Source: DASQHW01 sp038209365 (lineage in GTDB: Bacteria; Actinomycetota; Acidimicrobiia; IMCC26256; PALSA-610). Taken from it: DNA of 64,000 nt. Location of the stretch: assembly GCA_038209365.1 (NCBI GenBank), contig JBBQXS010000019.1, positions 1 to 64,000 on the forward strand. The letters run 5' to 3'. Both the position numbers and the translations under genes were made by a program. Of the stretch, positions 6,423 through 14,690 are shown in pieces. Within the stretch, counting starts at the first letter, position 1, and each line of letters opens with the position of its first letter. A model generated the notes under the pieces. It ran no database searches and was not told where the DNA came from. It was given only the letters and a program-made list of their open reading frames with translations.

Positions 6423-9133
6423 TACGCGAGTTGCAGTGTCGCGATCTGCCAGGGATGGAGCACGAGCTCGCCTTCGAACGGAGTGATCGGACGGCCGCGC
6501 AGATCGACGACGAATCCGCGAGCAGGCGCGCCCTCGTGCTCGATCGTGACCGCGCCCTGTTCGGCCTCGGTGCGGAAGACGCGCAGCACGAGCCCACCCG
6601 GCACGCGCAGGACGGCCGAGACTTCGGCGCCGTGGACGTGGAGCAAACTCCCCGTCGCCGGGCGCGCCGGCTCGCCCCGCGTGGCCACACGCGTCCGTTC
6701 GAACGGCACGGTGAATGCGTCGGCCGCGCCGTAGCAGTCGGCCGCGCGCCAGTCACCGTGGTGCAGCAGGATGGCGTACTCCGCGCGCTGCAGCCCTTGC
6801 AGCTGCGGGCCGTCCAGCGGATCGGCGGGGCCGGCCGGGTTCGGCCGGAGCTGCGGCTCGGTCCGCGACAGATAGCCGACCGCACGCAGCAGCGTCAACG
6901 CCAGCGCCCGGCCGTCGGCCACCACCTCGTATTCGAGGAGGCCGTCGTGCACGAGCGCAAGGCCGCAAGAGCCATCCGATGCATCGACGAAACGGCGGGA
7001 GGGAAACGTCGGCAGGCCGTGCTCGCTCGGGCCTCCCTCGGCCGTCAGGCCGCGGTGGACGACCGCGAACGCGCATTCGGCGTCCGAACCGGTCACGACG
7101 GCCGGCAAGGGGAAATGCGCGCGCAGCCGATGGTCACGAGCGCGGTTGTCGATCTCGTGCGCGACACGCAGGAACCGCTCTCCGGCGCGCAGCTCCAGGA
7201 TTGTGCGCACCGCGCAGGACACGGTCGCATCGCTGCGGCGCTCGCATGCGCGCCAGTCGCCGATCGCTTCGGCGGGCCAGGTGTACGTCGCGTCGATCAC
7301 GACGCGCGCCCGCACGGGCCCGTTCTCGGTCGTGCTGACGGTGACCGAGTCCGGCCGGTCGATCACGATGTCCTCGGTGGGCGGCGAGTAGTTATAGGTG
7401 TCGCCGCCGTCGCCACCGTCGACGAGCCGGCCGAAACCGGCGACGCGCAGACCGTCGGACGTCTCGATCGCGTACGTGCCGTCGGACGGGTCGACGTCTA
7501 CCCGCAGGTGCTCGTTCGCGAGGGCGCGCACGGGTCCGTCCGGCGATGCGCCGTCGCGGGCCGCGAAGCATGACCACCCGAACCCCGCGAGGTCGCCGGT
7601 GTCGAACAACACGCGGCGGCCGGGGGCTTGGACGAGGCGGACGCGCAGCTGCCGCCCCGCCTCACCGAGCGTCAGCATCTGCTGCCTGAGCTCGGCGAGG
7701 TCGCATCGCTCCTCGCCCGCCGCGGCCTCGTGGAGCACGATGTCATGGCCGTCGCCGGTGTCGTGCACCTCGTACGACGCGATCTGGCGGCCCTGGAACT
7801 CCGTGCCACGCATCAGGTCGAGCACCCAGCGCACCTTCTGGCCGGTCACCAGGATCGGCGCGCTCTCGCCACCCGTTGCCTCGAGGACCTGGGTCGGGCG
7901 CGGCGCACCATCCGGGCCGACGAACGTGCAGGGGCCCGTGCCCGGGACCCGTGCGTCGACGATCCCGGATCGGGACCGGGCGGTGGGATTGACCACGAGC
8001 GTCGCGCCGTGAACGGCATCGACCTCTCCGGCGAGCGTGCGCACGGCGTCGCGTGCGAGCCCCTCGGCGATCTGGCGCGCCTCGGCGTAGCGGACGACGA
8101 CCTGGTCCACGACTTCGTCGTGACTGCACGCGCACGAGGAGTCGTGCGCGCTGTTCAGGATCAGGTTGCGCCACGCAATCGTCGCGAACGCGTGCGGGTA
8201 CTGCGCGCCTGGCAGCAACAGTGCCGAGAGCGGTTCGGCGCGCTTTTCCAGCGCTCGTTCCGCAGCCGCGCACGCTCTGTGCACGTCGACGCGGTTCGAC
8301 CCGACGCCCATGAGGAGGTTCGCACGTGCGCCCGAACGGAGCTCTCCCCGCACGGTCGTGAGCGTGGCGGTCGGCTGCACGGCCAGATACTCGGGCAGCG
8401 ACGTGACGACGAACTCGTACTCTTCCTGGATCGCGTTCGCCTCGGCGACGACCCGGCCGAGCCACGGCTGTGGCATCTGGTGGTCGGTGCCGTTCATCAA
8501 CAGCATGTCTTCGAGACGCGCCGCGCCGAGCTCCTGTTCGTAGTCGACTGCACGGAGCACGAGCTGTTTGGCGTCGTCCGGGAGGTCACGACCGTTGGAG
8601 TACGAGCCGTACAGGTACTCGGCGCGCACCCGCGAGCCGTCGGGCGCCTCCCACCAGAACGCCGTCTGCTCGACACTCGCGGGGACGCCGCGCCACACGA
8701 CCGCATGCGCGAAGCCGGCCAGTGCGAGTATCTGGGGCATCTGCGCGACGTGACCGAACATGTCGGGTAGGTAGCCGACGTCCATCGCGCCACCGAGCTG
8801 CGTGCCGCGCGCGATGCCGAACTGGAGGTCGCGGACCATCGTCTCACCGCTCACCATGAACTCGTCCATGAGGACCATCCACGGCCCGATCGACAGTCGC
8901 CCGGCGGCCGCCAGGCGCGTGAGCGCCGCCGCCGCTTCGGGTCTCACCTCGAGGTAGTCGTCGAGCACGGCGGTCTGGCCGTCGAGGAGGAACCGCGCGT
9001 ACGAGAGGTCGCCTTCGAGCATCGGCAGCAACGCGTCGAGAAGCTTCACGAGGCGGAGCCGGAACGTCTGGAACGGCGAGTACCACTCGCGATCCCAATG
9101 CGTGTGCGGAACGATCGCAACCCTCGTGGACAT
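6422..9133 (-). CDS. Alpha-mannosidase, glycoside hydrolase family 38
   Basis: Removes alpha-linked mannose from oligosaccharides or glycoconjugates with a retaining, zinc-dependent mechanism. The 903-residue protein starts with the GH38 zinc motif PHTHWDREW (residues 9-17). PDMFGH near residue 122 carries the nucleophile Asp, and HDSSCACSHDEVVDQV is the second histidine region. The C-terminal half is the usual beta-sandwich part. No signal peptide is seen, so it is probably cytoplasmic. ATG 9133 is chosen because it places the zinc motif near the N-terminus; the 16 upstream codons lie in the hairpin. It stands alone between two related hairpins. Confidence 0.92.
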   Translation of the reverse strand: MSTRVAIVPHTHWDREWYSPFQTFRLRLVKLLDALLPMLEGDLSYARFLLDGQTAVLDDYLEVRPEAAAALTRLAAAGRLSIGPWMVLMDEFMVSGETMVRDLQFGIARGTQLGGAMDVGYLPDMFGHVAQMPQILALAGFAHAVVWRGVPASVEQTAFWWEAPDGSRVRAEYLYGSYSNGRDLPDDAKQLVLRAVDYEQELGAARLEDMLLMNGTDHQMPQPWLGRVVAEANAIQEEYEFVVTSLPEYLAVQPTATLTTVRGELRSGARANLLMGVGSNRVDVHRACAAAERALEKRAEPLSALLLPGAQYPHAFATIAWRNLILNSAHDSSCACSHDEVVDQVVVRYAEARQIAEGLARDAVRTLAGEVDAVHGATLVVNPTARSRSGIVDARVPGTGPCTFVGPDGAPRPTQVLEATGGESAPILVTGQKVRWVLDLMRGTEFQGRQIASYEVHDTGDGHDIVLHEAAAGEERCDLAELRQQMLTLGEAGRQLRVRLVQAPGRRVLFDTGDLAGFGWSCFAARDGASPDGPVRALANEHLRVDVDPSDGTYAIETSDGLRVAGFGRLVDGGDGGDTYNYSPPTEDIVIDRPDSVTVSTTENGPVRARVVIDATYTWPAEAIGDWRACERRSDATVSCAVRTILELRAGERFLRVAHEIDNRARDHRLRAHFPLPAVVTGSDAECAFAVVHRGLTAEGGPSEHGLPTFPSRRFVDASDGSCGLALVHDGLLEYEVVADGRALALTLLRAVGYLSRTEPQLRPNPAGPADPLDGPQLQGLQRAEYAILLHHGDWRAADCYGAADAFTVPFERTRVATRGEPARPATGSLLHVHGAEVSAVLRVPGGLVLRVFRTEAEQGAVTIEHEGAPARGFVVDLRGRPITPFEGELVLHPWQIATLQLA

Positions 9134-9148
9134 GGCCCGTGAGCCTAG

Positions 9149-9185
9149 GCGTGTGTGGAGCTCGTTTTTCGAGCTCCACACACGC
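9149..9185. terminator. 16-bp hairpin related to the 6374 hairpin
   Basis: Arms 9149-9164 and 9170-9185 pair perfectly around a TTTTT loop. It lies between the mannosidase start and the stop of the response regulator, both on the minus strand, so it probably terminates the two-component operon. It shares the outer stem GCGTGTGTGG with the hairpin at the other end of the mannosidase gene but has a different inner stem. Confidence 0.7.
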
Positions 9186-9193
9186 TTCCCTGA

Positions 9194-9883
9194 TCAGTGG
9201 TCCTCGCCCGCGATCCAGCGGTAACCGATGCCGGGTTCGGTAAGGATGAGACGCGGGTTGGCGGCGTCGTCGCCGAGCTTCTTGCGGAGCTGGCCGACGT
9301 ACACCCGAAGGTAATTGCTCTCGGTGCCGTACTGGGGGCCCCAGACCTCGCGGAGGAGGAGCTCCTGGGTCAGGAGCCTGCCCGGGTTCCGCACGAACAA
9401 TTCCAGGAGCGACAGCTCGGTGCGCGTGAGGTGCACCGGTGCGCCCGCGCGGCTGACGCGCCGGCGCGCGAGGTCGATCTGGACATCATCGACGTGCACG
9501 AGTGCGAGCGGCTGAGCAGCAGGGGGAGCGCGTCGCAACGCGGCCCGCACTCGGGCGAGCAGCTCGTCGACGTCGAACGGCTTGGTCACGTAGTCGTCCG
9601 CACCCGAGTCGAGGGCGCGAATCTTCTCTGCTTGCTCGTGGTGCGCGGTCAGCACGATCACTGGCACGCCGGAGAACGTGCGTATTCGGCGCAGGACCTC
9701 CAGCCCGTCGACGTCTGGAAGCCCGAGGTCGAGCACGATGACGTCGGCGGTATTGCCCGATGCGAAGGCGACCGCCTCCTCGCCGGTGCCGGCCTCGGCA
9801 ACCTCGAGGTCGCGGCTGCGCATCATCGTGCGGAGCGCGCGTCGCAGTGCGGGATCGTCTTCGACCAGCAGGATCGTGGTCAC
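9194..9883 (-). CDS. OmpR/KdpE-family response regulator
   Basis: 229-residue transcription factor. The receiver domain (1-118) has ILLVEDD, the phospho-acceptor Asp in VLDLGLPDVDG near residue 52, the switch Thr in VLTAHH and the Lys in YVTKPF. The C-terminal winged helix (about 130-225) has RTELSLLELFVRNPGRLLT and the recognition region NYLRVYVGQLRKKL. The GTG start at 9883 overlaps the end of the sensor kinase (stop at 9880). The pair resembles KdpDE, which controls high-affinity potassium uptake, but no kdpFABC genes are present in this window. Confidence 0.9.
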   Translation of the reverse strand: MTTILLVEDDPALRRALRTMMRSRDLEVAEAGTGEEAVAFASGNTADVIVLDLGLPDVDGLEVLRRIRTFSGVPVIVLTAHHEQAEKIRALDSGADDYVTKPFDVDELLARVRAALRRAPPAAQPLALVHVDDVQIDLARRRVSRAGAPVHLTRTELSLLELFVRNPGRLLTQELLLREVWGPQYGTESNYLRVYVGQLRKKLGDDAANPRLILTEPGIGYRWIAGEDH

Positions 9884-11304
9884 GCGGGCCCCGGAGGAAA
9901 CGTGCACACAAAGGTCGCGCCTCCACCGGGCGTGTCCTCGTACCGCACCGAACCGCCATGCGCGATGACGAGCGCGCGCACGATCGCGAGACCGAGACCG
10001 GTCCCCGGACCGTTTCGGCTTGCGGGCCGGGGATCGAGGCTCTGGAACTCCTCGAAGATCTGATCGTGCGCACCGGGCGGGACGCCCGGCCCATGGTCCG
10101 CGACCCTGACCTCTATGCGATCACCTTCCACGAGATGCGCGCCGACCAGGATCTCGGAGCCGGGAGGCGCGAAGCGCAACGCGTTCTCGAGCAGGTTGAG
10201 CAGGATCTGGTCGATCATCGCGACGTCGAGCCAGGCGGGTGGAAGATCGTCCGCGACATCGAGCCGGACGCGGTGGGCGCGAGCGATGGGCCGCAGTCGC
10301 CGGACTGCGTGCTGGACGAGGCCGGTGATGTCGACCGGTTCCCGCTCGACCTGCAGCGCACCGGCGCGGATGCTGCTCAACTCGAGGGTGTTGCGCACCA
10401 GCCGCTCGAGTCGTTCCGCTTCGTCGGCGATCGTCTCGAGCAGTTCCCGCCGTTCCTCGGGCTCGATCCGCGACCATGATGTGAGCAGGGTGCCCGCGGC
10501 CGCTTTCACCGCCGTCAACGGCGTGCGCAGGTTGTGACTCACTGCGGACAGGAAGCCCGCGCGCTGGCGGCCGATCTCTGCGACCAGGCGGGCGTCGCGC
10601 ACTTCGTCCTGGAGTCGCAATCGGTCGGCGGCGGTCGCGAGTCCGGCGACGAGTGCCTCGAGGAGGGCCCGATCGCTCGCGCCGAGCTCGTCGTCGGAGG
10701 TCGCGTCGAGCTGCGCATTGCGGACGACGACCGAGACGTCGGGTGCCCGCCGGAGCTCTCCTGTCGCGACCACCCGGTCGTTCATCCGGAGTGAGCAGAC
10801 GTCGAACCCGAAGACCTCTCGCAGCGTCGAGACCGTCGATGCCAACGCGTCCGTGCTGCTCTCGCCCTCGAGCAAGCGGTTCGTGATGTCGAGTCGCAAC
10901 CGTGCCTCCCGTTCGCCTCGACGTGCGGTCGTCGCGAGCACCCCGAGGCGTTGCACGGTGACGCCGAGGACGACCGCCGTCGCGGCGAACACGACGAGCG
11001 CGACGACGTCGTCCGAGCGCTCGATCGCGAGCGAGCCGGTCGGCGGCGTGAAGAACCAGTTGAGGGAGAAGAACGCGACGATCGCGGCGGCCGCGGCGGC
11101 GGCGAGCCCGAGGAACCCGCCGACGATGACCGCGACGAGCAGCAGCAGCACCGCGACGGTGAGATCCACGTTCAGCGCCCAGGCGACGAGCGTGACGAGC
11201 GCGACCAGGCCGATCGCCACCACCACTCGTACGCCGATGCCGAACCTCACGCCGAGAACGATGGCACGTCGTCTCGACCCCCGTACGCTCATCCCTTCCG
11301 CCAT
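9880..11304 (-). CDS. KdpD-like sensor histidine kinase lacking the N-terminal KdpD domain
   Basis: About 474 residues. Four membrane helices come first (residues 15-110), including SLNWFFTPPTGSLAIE, typical of the KdpD DUF4118 segment. A GAF-like region follows, then the phospho-acceptor HisKA box SAVSHNLRTPLTAVKAA, and an ATP-binding domain with the N box NLLENALRFAPPG and GPGTGLGLAIVRA. Full-length KdpD has about 400 additional N-terminal residues (KdpD and Usp domains), absent here. ATG 11304 or 11292 are both possible starts; neither has a good ribosome site. It is the first gene of the pair and divergent from the GYD gene. Confidence 0.88.
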   Translation of the reverse strand: MAEGMSVRGSRRRAIVLGVRFGIGVRVVVAIGLVALVTLVAWALNVDLTVAVLLLLVAVIVGGFLGLAAAAAAAIVAFFSLNWFFTPPTGSLAIERSDDVVALVVFAATAVVLGVTVQRLGVLATTARRGEREARLRLDITNRLLEGESSTDALASTVSTLREVFGFDVCSLRMNDRVVATGELRRAPDVSVVVRNAQLDATSDDELGASDRALLEALVAGLATAADRLRLQDEVRDARLVAEIGRQRAGFLSAVSHNLRTPLTAVKAAAGTLLTSWSRIEPEERRELLETIADEAERLERLVRNTLELSSIRAGALQVEREPVDITGLVQHAVRRLRPIARAHRVRLDVADDLPPAWLDVAMIDQILLNLLENALRFAPPGSEILVGAHLVEGDRIEVRVADHGPGVPPGAHDQIFEEFQSLDPRPASRNGPGTGLGLAIVRALVIAHGGSVRYEDTPGGGATFVCTFPPGPA

Positions 11305-11345
11305 CGAACGAGGCGACGGCAAATGCGCTCGTGCCCGGCGACGAT

Positions 11346-11351
11346 TAACCT
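11346..11351 (+). promoter_or_regulatory. -10 element of a probable leaderless promoter
   Basis: TAACCT ends 9 nt before the GTG at 11360, with no ribosome site between. Confidence 0.45.
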
Positions 11352-11359
11352 CCGCACCC

Positions 11360-11647
11360 GTGCCGATGTACGCCATGCTTTCCACACTCGGGCCCGACGG
11401 CTGGGAGACGCTCCGCCAGAAGCCGGACCGCATCATGCAGGTGCGCACGGAAGTCGAAGCGCTCGGGCTCACCGTCCACGCGCAGTACGCGCTCATGGGT
11501 CAATACGACTTCTTGAACATCCTCGAGGCGCCGGACGACCAGACGATGGCGAAGGCCGCGATCATGCTTGCGGCGCGCGGCACGATGCGGACGACGACAC
11601 TTCCGGCGATTCCGGTGGAAGAGCTGATCAACCGGTTGAAGGAATAG
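11360..11647 (+). CDS. GYD-domain protein
   Basis: 95-residue protein of the GYD family (named for a Gly-Tyr-Asp motif), small ferredoxin-like folds of unknown function. Family hallmarks are STLGPDGWETLRQKP, HAQYALMGQYDFLNILEAPDD and RTTTLPAIPVEEL. The start is GTG 11360 or ATG 11366, two codons later. It is transcribed away from the sensor kinase and has no obvious operon partner. Confidence 0.8.
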   Translation: MPMYAMLSTLGPDGWETLRQKPDRIMQVRTEVEALGLTVHAQYALMGQYDFLNILEAPDDQTMAKAAIMLAARGTMRTTTLPAIPVEELINRLKE

Positions 11648-11655
11648 ACGGCCCG

Positions 11656-11883
11656 TCAGGGCTGGAGCCACCAGGTCTGACGCCGGCGCTCCTCGCGCAA
11701 ATCGTCCTCGGTGAACGTCACCGGCAGGATCGAACCGTCGGAGCGGCGCCGCACCTGGTAGCGAGCCTGGTCCTGTGCATCGTCGCACTCGACGACCTCG
11801 AACCCGCGGGACCACCGCGATTCGAATCGTGACCGCACTTCGACGTGGGTGCCCGGTTTCACTTCTGCAATCGTACGACGCAT
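11656..11883 (-). CDS. Small conserved protein of unknown function
   Basis: 75 residues beginning MRRTIAEVKPGTHVEVRSRF. The first half looks like a small beta-barrel (VEVRSRF, GFEVVE, RYQVRRRSDG), followed by an acidic/basic tail ending in TWWLQP. The pattern of a short barrel with RRRSDGSILPVTF is one I associate with small actinobacterial hypothetical proteins, but no function is known to me. It is divergent from rnhB with 51 bp between them. Confidence 0.65.
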   Translation of the reverse strand: MRRTIAEVKPGTHVEVRSRFESRWSRGFEVVECDDAQDQARYQVRRRSDGSILPVTFTEDDLREERRRQTWWLQP

Positions 11884-11920
11884 GACAAGAGGGCAACTCC
11901 CGCGAGCACCTTCCAACAGC

Positions 11921-11926
11921 TAGTTT
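11921..11926 (+). promoter_or_regulatory. -10 element of a probable leaderless promoter for rnhB
   Basis: TAGTTT ends 9 nt before GTG 11935, and no Shine-Dalgarno is present. Confidence 0.45.
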
Positions 11927-11934
11927 CACTGCCC

Positions 11935-12606
11935 GTGACAGGGCCGTATCCGACGTTGCGGATCGAGCGGAAATGCTGGGCGCTGGGCGATCGCGTGGTC
12001 GTCGGTATCGACGAAGTCGGCCGCGGCTCGTGGGCCGGTCCGGTCACCGTGGCAGCAGTGGTCCCAGGTGATGCACATTGCACAGGTGTGCGTGACTCCA
12101 AGCTGCTCACGCACGAAGAGCGCGAAGTCTCTGCACGCCGCGTACGGGGGTGGGCGCGCGCGATCGGCGTCGGACACTCGACGCACGAGGAGTGCGACCT
12201 GCTCGGTATGACCGAGGCGCTGCGGCGCGCCGCGCAACGCGCGCTCGAGCAGGTGGCTGCGCAAGGCTTCGTGCCCGATCGGATCGTCCTGGACGGCAAG
12301 CACGACTATCTCGCGATGCCACGCGTGGTTCGCACGATCGTGAAAGGCGACCAGACGGTGCTCTCTGTGGCGGCGGCGTCGGTCGTTGCCAAGACCACAC
12401 GGGACGCACTGATGGCCGAAGAGGCGGAGCACTATCCCGCGTACGGCTTCGAGACGAATCGCGGCTATCCGGCGCCGGTGCACAAGTGCGCGCTGGCCGC
12501 CTACGGGCCGTCGGCGATCCACCGGCGCTCGTGGATCTTCATGGATTACTGCCTGTGGGGCGGAATTCCGCGGTTCGCGCGCCAGCCGAGCCTCTTCGAT
12601 GCCTGA
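11935..12606 (+). CDS. rnhB: Ribonuclease HII
   Basis: Cleaves RNA in RNA/DNA hybrids, including single misincorporated ribonucleotides, in the cytoplasm. The 223 residues carry the type II catalytic set: GIDEVGRGSWAGP (Asp-Glu), the DSK motif in GVRDSKLL, and LDGKHDY. Family feature AASVVAKTTRD is present. The C-terminus ends RQPSLFDA, which matches a beta-clamp-binding peptide (Q-x-[SD]-L-F). GTG 11935 is chosen from its -10 box and the expected protein length. The last 8 bp overlap the start of pgi. Confidence 0.93.
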   Translation: MTGPYPTLRIERKCWALGDRVVVGIDEVGRGSWAGPVTVAAVVPGDAHCTGVRDSKLLTHEEREVSARRVRGWARAIGVGHSTHEECDLLGMTEALRRAAQRALEQVAAQGFVPDRIVLDGKHDYLAMPRVVRTIVKGDQTVLSVAAASVVAKTTRDALMAEEAEHYPAYGFETNRGYPAPVHKCALAAYGPSAIHRRSWIFMDYCLWGGIPRFARQPSLFDA

Positions 12607-14191
12607 CCCCGCCTGGTCTGCGCTCGCCGCGCACGCCACGACAATGCGTGATCACACGCTCCGCGAGCTCTTCGACCGGGATCCGGCGCGGGGTGAGCGG
12701 CTGCACTGCAACGCGGCGGGCTGGTACTTCGATTTCGCCAAGCACAGGGTCACCGAGGAGACGCTGCGGCTGCTGGTCGACCTGGCGGAGGCCCGCGCGG
12801 TCCGTGCGCGAGTCGAGGCGATGTTCCGCGGCGAGCACGTCAACGTCACCGAGGACCGGCCGGCCCTGCACGTCGCGCTCCGGATGCCCGAGGGTACGTC
12901 GCTCGTGGTCGACGGTGTCGACGTCGTCGGCGAGGTGCACGGCGTGCTGCGAAAGATGTCGGCGTTCGCGGAGTCGGTGCGGACCGGTACGTGGGTCGGT
13001 CACACCGGACGGCCGCTGCGCAACGTGGTCAACATCGGGATCGGCGGCAGCGATCTCGGGCCGGCGATGGCATACGACGCGCTGCGCGTGTACAGCCGGC
13101 GCGACATGCAGTTCCGTTTCGTGTCCAACGTCGACGCCGCGGACTTGGTCGAAGCTTTGCACGGATGTGACGCTGCAGAAACGCTGTTCATCGTGTCGTC
13201 GAAGACGTTCACCACGACGGAGACCCTCACCAACGCGCGATCCGCGCGTGCCTGGCTGTTGGGTGCGCTCGGCGGCGACGACGCGGCGATCGCCCGCCAT
13301 TTCGTTGCAGTATCCACGAACGCAGAGAAGGTCGGCGAGTTCGGCATCGATCCCGAGAACATGTTCGAGTTCTGGGACTGGGTCGGTGGGCGCTACTCCA
13401 TGTGGTCGGCGATCGGACTGTCGCTGATGGTCGCGATCGGGCCCGACGCTTTCCGTGAGCTGCTCGCGGGCGCCCACGCGATGGATGAGCACTTTCGCAC
13501 AGAGCCGTTCGACGCCAACGTGCCCGTGCTGATGGGATTGCTCGGTTGCTGGTACCGCGACTTCCTCGACACGCCGACGCAGGCGGTCGTGCCGTACGCG
13601 CAAGCGCTCGGCAAGTTGCCGTCATACCTGCAGCAGCTCGAGATGGAGAGCAACGGCAAATCGGTGCGTGCCGACGGCTCACCGGTGGATGCGCCGACCG
13701 GTGAGATCGTGTGGGGCTCGCCCGGGACGAACGGCCAGCACGCGTACTTCCAGCTGCTGCACCAGGGAACGGTTTTGGTGCCGATCGACTTCGTCGGCTT
13801 CGAACGGCCGCAGCCGGGTCACGACCTCGGCGACCATCATGATCTGTTGGTCGCGAACATGCTGGCGCAGGCCGAGGCGCTCGCGTTCGGGACCAGTGAC
13901 CCCACGTTGCCGCCGTGGCGGGTGATGCCCGGCAACCGTCCCTCGTCGACGTGGCTCGCACCGCAGCTGACACCGCACGCGTTGGGCGCGCTCGTTGCCG
14001 CGTACGAGCACAAGGTGATGACGCTCGGCACGATCTGGGGCATCGATTCCTTCGACCAGTGGGGGGTGGAGCTCGGCAAGGTGCTCGCGGGTCACATCGC
14101 CGAGGAGCTGGCGGCAGGAGCAGACGCGGCCCTCGCGCACGACTCGTCGACCAACGCCCTGATCCGGCGCTACCGCGCCCGCCCCTCGTAG
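12599..14191 (+). CDS. pgi: Glucose-6-phosphate isomerase
   Basis: Interconverts glucose-6-phosphate and fructose-6-phosphate in glycolysis and gluconeogenesis. The 530-residue length is normal. Substrate-binding GIGGSDLGPAMA, the SSKTFTTTETLTNA phosphate loop and the signature ESNGKSVRADG are all present, as is TNGQHAYFQLLHQG with the catalytic His. The ATG lies inside the end of rnhB (8-bp overlap), so the two are co-transcribed. Two tandem 50-bp repeats follow the stop. Confidence 0.97.
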   Translation: MPDPAWSALAAHATTMRDHTLRELFDRDPARGERLHCNAAGWYFDFAKHRVTEETLRLLVDLAEARAVRARVEAMFRGEHVNVTEDRPALHVALRMPEGTSLVVDGVDVVGEVHGVLRKMSAFAESVRTGTWVGHTGRPLRNVVNIGIGGSDLGPAMAYDALRVYSRRDMQFRFVSNVDAADLVEALHGCDAAETLFIVSSKTFTTTETLTNARSARAWLLGALGGDDAAIARHFVAVSTNAEKVGEFGIDPENMFEFWDWVGGRYSMWSAIGLSLMVAIGPDAFRELLAGAHAMDEHFRTEPFDANVPVLMGLLGCWYRDFLDTPTQAVVPYAQALGKLPSYLQQLEMESNGKSVRADGSPVDAPTGEIVWGSPGTNGQHAYFQLLHQGTVLVPIDFVGFERPQPGHDLGDHHDLLVANMLAQAEALAFGTSDPTLPPWRVMPGNRPSSTWLAPQLTPHALGALVAAYEHKVMTLGTIWGIDSFDQWGVELGKVLAGHIAEELAAGADAALAHDSSTNALIRRYRARPS

Positions 14192-14196
14192 GCTCC

Positions 14197-14294
14197 TGCG
14201 GACGCAGCGGAGCCAGGGATGGCGCAGCGAGGGAGCCGTGTAATCGTGCGGACGCAGCGGAGCCAGGGAGGGCGCAGCGAGGGAGCCGTGTAAT
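14197..14294 (+). repeat. Two tandem 50-bp units upstream of a start codon
   Basis: 48-bp copies at 14197-14244 and 14247-14294 differ at one base (T at 14220, G at 14270) and are spaced with a 50-bp period. Each reads TGCGGACGCAGCGGAGCCAG, then GGCGCAGCGAGGGAGC and a GTGTAAT end. The second copy ends inside the ATG of the next gene, placing its GGGAG about 8 nt before that start. A reverse-oriented relative precedes cofC. Confidence 0.85.
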
Positions 14295-14643
14295 GGGGCA
14301 GCCGATCACGGTGACGGTTCGAGCCGGTTCGCGACCGGACGTCCGGTTCTTCGACACCAACCGGTCGCTCACCGGGATGGCGATCGAGGTGTACACGGAC
14401 GCCTCAGAGACCGTTGGTGAACGGCCGCCGGACGTGCTGGCCCGCCGTTTGCTCGCGTTGGGCGCGGCGAAGGTGACCGTGTACTCGAACGTCGTGACCG
14501 TCGAGGCCGCGCCCGAGGAGTGGAGCGTGCTCGAGCCCAGGGCGGTGCACACGATCGAGCACCTCTTCGAGTTCTACGGCGACGACGCGGGCTGGTCGTT
14601 CGAAGCCCGGGGCGTCGATCCTCCGGTATCCAAGGTGCAATAA
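14293..14643 (+). CDS. Nfu/NifU N-terminal-like domain protein
   Basis: 116 residues. The C-terminal two thirds (ARRLLALGAAKVTVYSNVVTVEAAPEEW, split here as the LF-region then VTVEAAPEEWSVL) resembles the Nfu N-terminal domain, in which a valine-rich strand precedes a W..L helix ending near a HLFEFYG motif. The C-terminal CxxC Fe-S scaffold domain of true Nfu proteins is absent, and there are no cysteines. Function is therefore unknown. The ribosome site seems to be supplied by the upstream repeat. It directly precedes the SOS mutasome promoter. Confidence 0.55.
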   Translation: MGQPITVTVRAGSRPDVRFFDTNRSLTGMAIEVYTDASETVGERPPDVLARRLLALGAAKVTVYSNVVTVEAAPEEWSVLEPRAVHTIEHLFEFYGDDAGWSFEARGVDPPVSKVQ

Positions 14644-14661
14644 GCCACTGCGGTTGCAGAC

Positions 14662-14677
14662 CCGAACAGGTGTTCGA
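14662..14677 (+). promoter_or_regulatory. SOS (LexA) box upstream of imuA'
   Basis: CCGAACAGGTGTTCGA matches the actinobacterial LexA consensus TCGAAC-N4-GTTCGA at 15 of 16 positions. It abuts the -10 TAGGGT (14678-14683), so bound LexA would block RNA polymerase. Confidence 0.85.
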
Positions 14678-14683
14678 TAGGGT
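14678..14683 (+). promoter_or_regulatory. -10 element of the imuA'-imuB promoter
   Basis: TAGGGT directly follows the LexA box and ends 8 nt before the ATG at 14691, consistent with a leaderless transcript. Confidence 0.6.
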
Positions 14684-14690
14684 CCGAGGC

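Noticed and set aside
14197..14294. Possible CRISPR or phage attachment site
   Set aside because: Only two adjacent units with no spacer, and no integrase or cas genes.
14293..14643. Archease call for the small protein before imuA'
   Set aside because: The VTVEAAPEEW pattern fits the Nfu N-terminal domain better; archease motifs were not found.
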